DNA from: an uncultured SAR86 cluster bacterium | GTDB lineage: Bacteria; Pseudomonadota; Gammaproteobacteria; Magnimaribacterales; Magnimaribacteraceae | Assembly: GCA_902628375.1 (NCBI GenBank) | Contig: CACOMS010000007.1 | Location: 1-52,840, forward strand | Reading direction: 5' to 3' | DNA length: 52,840 nt | In this document: positions 46,634 through 52,840 of the stretch, piece by piece | Layout: every line of letters starts with the position of its first letter | Numbering within the stretch: position 1 is the first letter of the stretch | Translations under genes and position numbers: made by a program | The notes under the pieces: generated by a model | The model's input: the letters and a program-made list of their open reading frames with translations, nothing else | What the model was told of the DNA's origin: nothing | Database searches by the model: none

Positions 46634-49048
46634 CTAAAATTGTGTTCCTATTTCAAATTGGAAAGACTCTGTTCGATCTAAATCCCCAGCGTTTCCAGTT
46701 TGTGCAATAGCTAAAGACATAGGACCCAATTGAGTTATCCAAGTTGCACCCACACCAATAGAGTATCGTAACTCACCAAAATCTATCTCACTACAATTTA
46801 TATTAACAGTTTCGTCTCCACAATCCTGGGCGAAGACATTACCAAAATCTACAAAAAACGAAGTTCTAACAGATCTTTGGTCTTCTAGGAAAGGCAATTT
46901 AAATATGAAGTCAAATCCCCCTTCTATCAAATAAGCGCCACCTATAGACCTGTCATCTCTATACCCATAGTAGGGATTAAAATAATAATCTCCATTCTCA
47001 TCTTCTAAAGGCTCTCCATTTTCATCTAATATATAAAGAGAGTGATTTGCTCTAGGTCCCAAAGTATTTGCCTTGAATCCTCTTACTGAAGTTATACCTC
47101 CTGCATAGAAGTGTTCGTAAAAGGGAGGAACATTAGTATCTCCATAAGCCTCTAATGCTCCAATCTCCCCTCTAAGACCTATTACAAATTTACCATTTGC
47201 TATTGGTCTAAAATATTTATGTCGATACATCGCTCTAGCATAAGTTATAGAGCTACCAGGTAAGGATAACGATACATTAAATGATTGAGATTGACCTGCA
47301 GTTGGAAAGATTCCTCTATTTAGGGTTATTCTTTGCCAACTTAATTCAGTTTTATAAGCTTCAAATTTATTTCCTTCTGATTGAGTAAAAGCTAATACTT
47401 GTTGGGCTGATGAAGTACCAGTGTCAATGGTCGTATTTTCATATCTAAATCCTAGACCCACTCTCTCTATGTCGCTAATCGGTAGTCCAAATTGTATTCC
47501 TGCACCGAAAGAATCAGAGGTATAACTTGCTATATTGAATTGTCCATAATCGGATTCATTAAAGAAAATACTATAGCCTCTACTAACTCCATCTATGGTG
47601 AAATAGGGATCTAAGTAACTAAAGCTATAACTTCTCCTCCAGTTGCTATCATTAATTCCAATATTGACCTTCTTGCCCGTCCCAAATGCATTATTTTCAG
47701 CATAATTTAGACCTAAAACTAGTCCCCATGAGGAATAGCCAAAACTTCCCCCTATACTTCCAGAAACTTCTTCTTCAACTGTGAACTCAACATCAACTTG
47801 ATCACTAACTCCTGGAACAGGGACTGTCTCATACTGAACCTCACCTTTGAAAAAACCAAGCCTCTCTAGTCTTAGTTTAGAGTTTTCAATTAAACGGTTT
47901 GAGGCCCATGATCCCTCCATTTGTCTCATTTCTCTTCTTAAAACAACGTCATGTGTTCTATTGTTGCCTAAAAATACTATCCTTCTAACATAGGTTCTTT
48001 GTTGAGGATCAACATAGAAGGTTAAATCTACTTGACCTGTGTTTTCATCGATTTCAGGCACTCCGTTAACTTCAGCAAAGCTATATCCTTCATTACCTAG
48101 CACGTTAGTGAACAATTCCTCTGTCTCTGTAACCAAGAATTGAGAATATGTGCTTCCTTCTTCAATCAATATTAGAGATCTAAGTATTTCTTCATCAACT
48201 GGCAAATCTCCTACTAGATTTATTTTGTTTATTTCAAAAGTGTCTCCCTCTTTTATATTTAAAGTTATATAGACAGATTGTTTATCAGGAGAAATTGACA
48301 CTTGGGAGCTTTGAAGTTCAAACTTTACATAACCTCTATCTTTATAAAAAGAGGTTAGAGTTTCTATATCGCCTTTAAGCTTTTCCCTTGAATATTTATT
48401 ATCCCCTGAAAAAAAGGAGAGCCAACCTCCTTCACTTAGCTCAAAATCTCTGAGTATTTCTTCGTCTTCAAATAATGTATTTCCAACTATGTTAATACTT
48501 TCTATCTTCGCAACCTCGCCTTCTTCTATTTCTATATCTAAAGCTACTCTATTTCTTGCTTCATTTTCAGTTTTTACATCTACCTTAGCTCCATACCTTC
48601 CCTGAGATACATATTGCCTTTGTATTTCTAAAGATAAGCTATTTAATATAGATCGCTTAAAAACTTGACCTGCTGATAAACCAGCTCCTTCTAGTCCTTT
48701 AATTAAATCTTCGGTTTTAATTGCTTTATTTCCTTCTATATCTATTGATGAAATAGATGGCCTTTCGTCAAGACTTATAAGCAAGATATTTCCATCGCGA
48801 CCAATCTCGATATCATCAAATTGACCTGTAGAGAATAAAGACTTAGCCATATCTCTAAGTTTATATGAGTCTACTTTATCCCCTACGGAAACAGGTATGG
48901 CTGCAAATACACTCCCTGCTGATACTCTTTGTAGACCACTCAACCTGATATCACTAACTACCCATTCCTCTTCTTCAGAAAGAAGAGCTGAAGTGTATGA
49001 AAGCAAGAGGCTTAAAAATAATAAAGGAAGTGTTAGGCTTTTTTTCAT
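46634..49048 (-). CDS. bamA: Outer membrane protein assembly factor BamA
   Basis: Central Omp85 subunit of the BAM complex, which folds beta-barrels into the outer membrane. 804 residues (810 in E. coli). A signal peptide (about 1-22) is followed by five POTRA domains (about 24-430; the first begins VVSDIRLSGLQRVSAGSVF) and a 16-strand barrel. The VRGF motif of loop 6 is near residues 653-656 in GGITSVRGFKANTLGPR. The final strand ends in phenylalanine (FQFEIGTQF), the usual barrel signal. Its ATG shares a base with the rseP stop. Confidence 0.98.
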   Translation of the reverse strand: MKKSLTLPLLFLSLLLSYTSALLSEEEEWVVSDIRLSGLQRVSAGSVFAAIPVSVGDKVDSYKLRDMAKSLFSTGQFDDIEIGRDGNILLISLDERPSISSIDIEGNKAIKTEDLIKGLEGAGLSAGQVFKRSILNSLSLEIQRQYVSQGRYGAKVDVKTENEARNRVALDIEIEEGEVAKIESINIVGNTLFEDEEILRDFELSEGGWLSFFSGDNKYSREKLKGDIETLTSFYKDRGYVKFELQSSQVSISPDKQSVYITLNIKEGDTFEINKINLVGDLPVDEEILRSLILIEEGSTYSQFLVTETEELFTNVLGNEGYSFAEVNGVPEIDENTGQVDLTFYVDPQQRTYVRRIVFLGNNRTHDVVLRREMRQMEGSWASNRLIENSKLRLERLGFFKGEVQYETVPVPGVSDQVDVEFTVEEEVSGSIGGSFGYSSWGLVLGLNYAENNAFGTGKKVNIGINDSNWRRSYSFSYLDPYFTIDGVSRGYSIFFNESDYGQFNIASYTSDSFGAGIQFGLPISDIERVGLGFRYENTTIDTGTSSAQQVLAFTQSEGNKFEAYKTELSWQRITLNRGIFPTAGQSQSFNVSLSLPGSSITYARAMYRHKYFRPIANGKFVIGLRGEIGALEAYGDTNVPPFYEHFYAGGITSVRGFKANTLGPRANHSLYILDENGEPLEDENGDYYFNPYYGYRDDRSIGGAYLIEGGFDFIFKLPFLEDQRSVRTSFFVDFGNVFAQDCGDETVNINCSEIDFGELRYSIGVGATWITQLGPMSLAIAQTGNAGDLDRTESFQFEIGTQF

Positions 49049-50403
49049 TAAATTGTTCTACTTATATCATTAAAAATAGCAAATATACTCAAACCTAATA
49101 TTAGGAATACGCCAATTCTATACGAATATTCAATAAAAGCTTCTGAAAGCTCTGATCCTTTAACCTTTTCTATACCGATAAGTACCAATCTACCGCCATC
49201 TAAGACAGGAATCGGTAGTAAATTTATTAAGCCCAAATTAATACTCATAATAGCTAGAAAAGTGATGAAGGGTACTAATCCAGCTTTGGCTGCAGAACCA
49301 GAGAGTTGGGCTATTTGGATAGGACCTCCTATATTATCTGTTGATACTTGTCCAAAAATTAATTTTTTGATTGAGTCTAATATAAGTAAAGTATATTCAA
49401 TGGTTCTCTCTGTTCCCTTAGCTAATGCTGTTATTGGATTATGGGTAATTTCAATAATCAATGCGTTAGGTAATTTAGATATAGGAATGAAATAAATACC
49501 TAATCTTCCCTTGATTTTTCCATCTACATTCACAGAAGGTATAACCCAGATCTTAGAAAGAGCCACTCCGTCTCTTTCAATGACAAACTGAACTTCTTCC
49601 TCTGGTCTAGATGAAATTTCCTGAATTAAATCTTCTTGTGTAAGAATTTCAATTTCATTTACTGAAGTTATTTTGTCTCCTGCAAAAAGCCCCATTTCAC
49701 TGGCAGCGCTACCTTCAACTACACTCTCTATAATTGGTGGTCTAAAAGGACTTATCCCTAATTGATTAATAGGGCTGATTTGAGAAGAGTCATTTAGCCA
49801 ATCATTAATCTCTATAGATGTAGATTTGTAGGACTCGTTATGGATATATTTTATATCTATAGTTCCAGACTCCCCCATTCTGCTAGCCAATCTTGTATTA
49901 ATGTCAGTAAAGCTATTAATCTTGTATCCATCAACTTCTAAAATCTTAGATCCTGTTTGTAAACCATACTCTTCTGCTAATGAGCCTTTTTGAACATGTC
50001 CCACTAAAGGAGCAAGATCCTTAACTCCGATCATAAAAACTAGTGAGAAAGCTAATACAGCCAAGATAAGATTTGCAAAAGGGCCTGCAAATGCGATTAT
50101 TGCTTGTTCTTTAAGACTTGCTTCTGAGTAGGTTTTTAATTTCTCTGGGTTAGGTATTTTTTTATAATCTGGAAAATCATGCTCTCCAAGCATTTGTATA
50201 TACCCCCCCAAAGGCAGTATTCCTATGGAAAAATCAGTTCCATTTTTGTCTGGTCTACTAAAAAGTTCCTTACCAAAACCAATCTTAAATTTTAATACAT
50301 GGACTCCACTCCACTTAGCAGCAACAAAGTGTCCAAATTCATGAAAGCCAACAATCACTGCTATAACAATTAAGACAGAAATTACAAATAATAAATAATC
50401 CAT
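49048..50403 (-). CDS. rseP: Site-2 protease RseP
   Basis: An inner-membrane zinc metalloprotease that cleaves the anti-sigma factor RseA and remnant signal peptides. 451 residues. The zinc motif HEFGH is at 21-25, within the first membrane helix. Two PDZ domains occupy about 115-300. The second zinc-binding motif is in LLPIPVLDGGRL near residue 400. It lies between dxr and bamA, so the sensor of envelope stress and the barrel-assembly machine are co-transcribed. Start and stop overlap neighbouring genes by one base on each side. Confidence 0.98.
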   Translation of the reverse strand: MDYLLFVISVLIVIAVIVGFHEFGHFVAAKWSGVHVLKFKIGFGKELFSRPDKNGTDFSIGILPLGGYIQMLGEHDFPDYKKIPNPEKLKTYSEASLKEQAIIAFAGPFANLILAVLAFSLVFMIGVKDLAPLVGHVQKGSLAEEYGLQTGSKILEVDGYKINSFTDINTRLASRMGESGTIDIKYIHNESYKSTSIEINDWLNDSSQISPINQLGISPFRPPIIESVVEGSAASEMGLFAGDKITSVNEIEILTQEDLIQEISSRPEEEVQFVIERDGVALSKIWVIPSVNVDGKIKGRLGIYFIPISKLPNALIIEITHNPITALAKGTERTIEYTLLILDSIKKLIFGQVSTDNIGGPIQIAQLSGSAAKAGLVPFITFLAIMSINLGLINLLPIPVLDGGRLVLIGIEKVKGSELSEAFIEYSYRIGVFLILGLSIFAIFNDISRTI

Positions 50404-51572
50404 TACGCAGCTAAACCTTTAATTATTAAGTCGGCACTTCTTCTGGCTATTAAATCAACTTCCTTTATAGAGCTTATATTATCTACTTTCTTTATTTCAT
50501 TTATTTCTAGAACTTCAGAGATTACTCTTGGTATATCTAAATATTTTATAGATTCATTGAGAAACGCCTCTACAGCTACTTCATTTGCTGCATTTAATAA
50601 TGCAGGAGCCGTTCCTCCTGTGATCAAGGCTTCCGTAGCAAGTCCTAAGCAAGGAAATTTATCAAAGTCAGGGTCTAAAAAAGTTAAGGGGCCAAGCTCT
50701 GAAAGATTAAGAGATTCAACATTAGAATTAATTCTATTCGGAAAGCCTAATCCATAAGCTATAGGTATCTTCATATCAGGTTTGCCTAATTGGGCAATGA
50801 TGGAATTATCTTTAAATTCTACTAATGAGTGAACTATACCCTCAGGATGTATAATTATTTCTATTTCATTAGTATCTGATTCAAATAACCATTTTGCTTC
50901 TATTAGCTCCAAGCCCTTATTCATTAATGTAGAAGAATCAACTGATATTTTTCTTCCCATTGTCCAAATGGGGTGGTTTATAGCTTCTTCCATCGTTACA
51001 TTAGCCAAGTCAGTCTTCTTTTTATTTAAAAAAGGCCCTCCTGAACCAGTCAATATGATCCTAGAAGCTTTTTCTTTTTGGTTTCCTCTGGAAAGACATT
51101 GATGTATTGCGCTGTGCTCACTATCCAGAGGAATAATTAATCCTCCGTTTTCTTTGCATAATTTATTAAGGTACTCTCCAGCAACAACATAAGATTCTTT
51201 GTTTGCCAATAGAACTCTTTTTCCTGAAGATAAAGCCGCTTCTACACCATTTAATCCTGCTATACCAACTACAGCTGCTACGACTGTATCTATAATATTG
51301 GAGGAAATTAAACTTAAAAGATCTTGCTCATTATTTATCACCTCCAAAGATTGATCTATGTCTTTTATTGCATCTTTTATGCTAATGAAGGAACTCTCAT
51401 CTTCTAAATAAATATAATTCGGCTTAAATAATTTTATTTGTTCTAGTAACAAAGGATGGTTGCTTTTAGCAGCAAGAAGCTGAATATCAAACATGCCTGG
51501 ATTTGATTTAACTACATCTAGCGTAGAACTTCCTATTGAACCAGTAGAACCTAGAATAGCTAAATTTCTCAT
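50403..51572 (-). CDS. dxr: 1-deoxy-D-xylulose 5-phosphate reductoisomerase
   Basis: Makes 2-C-methyl-D-erythritol 4-phosphate in the non-mevalonate isoprenoid pathway, which supplies undecaprenyl phosphate for the cell wall. 389 residues. The NADPH-binding GSTGSIGSSTLDVV motif is at the N-terminus. Metal ligands are in IIPLDSEHSA and in NKGLELIEAKWLF, and the flexible substrate loop is around NHPIWTMGRKISVDSSTLM. The cdsA-dxr-rseP order is that of Pseudomonas. The ATG overlaps the cdsA stop by 4 bases. Confidence 0.98.
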   Translation of the reverse strand: MRNLAILGSTGSIGSSTLDVVKSNPGMFDIQLLAAKSNHPLLLEQIKLFKPNYIYLEDESSFISIKDAIKDIDQSLEVINNEQDLLSLISSNIIDTVVAAVVGIAGLNGVEAALSSGKRVLLANKESYVVAGEYLNKLCKENGGLIIPLDSEHSAIHQCLSRGNQKEKASRIILTGSGGPFLNKKKTDLANVTMEEAINHPIWTMGRKISVDSSTLMNKGLELIEAKWLFESDTNEIEIIIHPEGIVHSLVEFKDNSIIAQLGKPDMKIPIAYGLGFPNRINSNVESLNLSELGPLTFLDPDFDKFPCLGLATEALITGGTAPALLNAANEVAVEAFLNESIKYLDIPRVISEVLEINEIKKVDNISSIKEVDLIARRSADLIIKGLAA

Positions 51573-52393
51573 TTGATAAGGTGGAAAACAAAAAAGTTAA
51601 AAAATAAAAAAACAGGAAATGCAGCTAAATGACTATCTATTCTGTCGAAAATCCCTCCATGACCAGGAATCAAATTAGATGAATCTTTGGTTCCAGATAC
51701 TCTCTTAAATAGGCTAGCCGAAGCATCCCCTATAATTGAAAAAGTAGAAGTAATAAGTATTAGAAGCAATACGGGGACAAATGACACTTCCTTGAAAATA
51801 GAAATTGAGATGCTAAGAAAAAGTGAAGTTAAAATTACCCCTCCGATAAATCCCTCTAGAGTTTTTTTTGGACTAACATTCTGGAGAAATTTTCTTTTAC
51901 CTAGAGATTTACCTATGAAATAAGCAAAAACATCTGTAAAGGCTGCTATACAGATTATAAATAAAAGAATCCCCCTTATATTAAATTCTGGGCTCAAGGC
52001 AAACTGATTAAATAAGACTAAATTAACTCCAGCTGAAAAACCTAAGAAAGAAATAACTCCGAAAAAAATCCAAGCCTTAGACGACTGTAAGAAGGATTTA
52101 TTATGAGGAAAAGCTAGTATTAGAGGAATTAAAAATATCCACAAAGAAAAACTAAGCGTGATAAATAAAATATTAAACATTAGTAAGTCTTTAATTAAAT
52201 AAGCGAGAGTAAAGAAAGAAATTGACCATATAGAAGCAGTTAAATTACTGAACCTTAGTCTTACAAATTCTAAACAACAAAGAGAAATAATTATATTGAA
52301 TGCAAACCACAAGGGCATATCAGGTGTAAATAAAATCAATCCGGTCACTAAAAGCGCCATTGAAATTCCACTTATAAACCTTGCCTTATCCAT
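51569..52393 (-). CDS. cdsA: Phosphatidate cytidylyltransferase
   Basis: Makes CDP-diacylglycerol, precursor of all phospholipids. I place the start at 52393 (274 residues, MDKARFISGISMALLVTGL), matching family N-termini and giving an 8-base overlap with uppS. An upstream start at 52423 would add ten residues and a 38-base overlap. About eight hydrophobic segments are visible. The C-terminal signature contains SLFKRVSGTKDSSNLIPGHG followed by GIFDRIDSH, with the catalytic aspartates. Confidence 0.95.
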   Translation of the reverse strand: MDKARFISGISMALLVTGLILFTPDMPLWFAFNIIISLCCLEFVRLRFSNLTASIWSISFFTLAYLIKDLLMFNILFITLSFSLWIFLIPLILAFPHNKSFLQSSKAWIFFGVISFLGFSAGVNLVLFNQFALSPEFNIRGILLFIICIAAFTDVFAYFIGKSLGKRKFLQNVSPKKTLEGFIGGVILTSLFLSISISIFKEVSFVPVLLLILITSTFSIIGDASASLFKRVSGTKDSSNLIPGHGGIFDRIDSHLAAFPVFLFFNFFVFHLIK

Positions 52394-52840
52394 TACTGCC
52401 CTGAAAATTAGATTTATCTCCAAAATTTCTTTTTCTAATAGAGTAATCTTCTAGCGCTCTATCAAACTCTTCTTCATCAAAATCAGGCCATAAGATATCC
52501 GTGAAAAAAAGCTCTGTATAAGCTAAATGCCATAACAAAAAGTTACTTATTCTTTTCTCTCCTCCAGTCCTTATACAGAGATCTGGGTCAGAGAAACCTG
52601 ATAGGGAAGTATTTAGCGAAAATAACTCTTCATCTACTTCTTTATTTAGTTCCAGAGATCTTAGTTTATTTACCGTTTCTAATATTTCCCAGCGACCGCC
52701 ATAACTTGCGGCAATCAACAAATCCAGCTGTTTATCCTTTTCTTCTTGATGGGTTTGAATTTCAGATTCCTTCATCTCTTCCTGCAGCTCTATTGTGAAT
52801 TTGCTTAAGTCACCAATGAATTTCAAGCTTACTTTATTCT
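52386..52840 (-). CDS. uppS: Undecaprenyl diphosphate synthase, C-terminal part
   Basis: Makes the C55 lipid carrier for peptidoglycan by adding eight isopentenyl units to farnesyl diphosphate. The window holds about 151 C-terminal codons; the frame stays open to the right edge (NKVSLKFIGDLSKF), so the gene continues outside and an in-frame TTG at 52826 is internal. Family motifs are AASYGGRWEI, IRTGGEKRISNFLLWHLAY and ELFFTDILWPDFDEEEF. The N-terminal catalytic Asp region is not in view. uppS-cdsA-dxr-rseP is the pseudomonad order. Confidence 0.96.
   Translation of the reverse strand, partial: NKVSLKFIGDLSKFTIELQEEMKESEIQTHQEEKDKQLDLLIAASYGGRWEILETVNKLRSLELNKEVDEELFSLNTSLSGFSDPDLCIRTGGEKRISNFLLWHLAYTELFFTDILWPDFDEEEFDRALEDYSIRKRNFGDKSNFQGSNG

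Noticed and set aside
52394-52423. Upstream start for cdsA
   Set aside because: The ten extra residues are not found in the family and would create a 38-base overlap with uppS; the ATG at 52393 fits better.

Overview
This window is compact, AT-rich chromosomal core DNA from a gammaproteobacterium. The gene blocks are those of Pseudomonas and E. coli: carAB-greA-rlmE-ftsH-glmM-tpiA-secG-tRNA-Leu-tRNA-fMet-rimP-nusA-infB; map-glnD-dapC-dapD-dapE; lptFG facing pepA-holC-valS; holD-rimI; and uppS-cdsA-dxr-rseP-bamA-skp-lpxD-fabZ-lpxA-lpxB-rnhB-dnaE-accA-tilS. Low GC, arginine mostly coded by AGA, tiny intergenic gaps and very frequent start/stop overlaps suggest a streamlined marine lineage. SAR86-like is my inference; nothing here proves the taxon. 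No mobile element, CRISPR array, prophage or rRNA gene was seen. No intergenic stretch exceeds 300 bases; the largest are 33093-33277 and 12113-12281, and both look regulatory.

Layout. 1-12112 (minus strand) runs from carA to the first codons of infB: carbamoyl phosphate synthesis, transcript cleavage (GreA), 23S rRNA methylation, membrane proteolysis, UDP-GlcNAc precursor synthesis, glycolysis, protein export, two tRNAs and translation/transcription factors. 12282-18941 (plus) holds map, glnD and the succinylase branch of lysine/diaminopimelate synthesis. 18943-22889 holds a POT-type peptide transporter, an RDD membrane protein and the LPS-export permeases LptG and LptF. 22996-28139 (plus) holds pepA, holC, valS and a membrane-anchored cold-shock-domain protein.

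28136-31667 (minus) is the most accessory-looking part: an aldo/keto reductase, an ElaA-type acetyltransferase, a parvulin-like protein and a HupE/UreJ-family membrane protein, packed with overlaps. 31730-36392 contains gpx, the rimI/holD pair, leuA and a GPH-family symporter. 36381-52840 (minus) is the envelope block: tRNA-Ile lysidinylation, fatty-acid initiation, replication, lipid A synthesis, outer-membrane assembly, isoprenoid synthesis and phospholipid synthesis. It ends in a uppS gene cut by the window edge.

The regulatory sequence is more interesting than the gene content. The carA-map divergent region holds overlapping promoters and, between the carA promoter and carA, a hairpin plus a nine-U intrinsic terminator: a candidate attenuator. 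The leuA leader holds a small ORF with a good ribosome binding site and leucine codons. The initiator tRNA has its own strong promoter and is followed by an intrinsic terminator before rimP. All five convergent gene junctions have a gap of two bases or less, or overlap. I found no convincing wholly new multi-gene system; the best candidates are listed with their limits.
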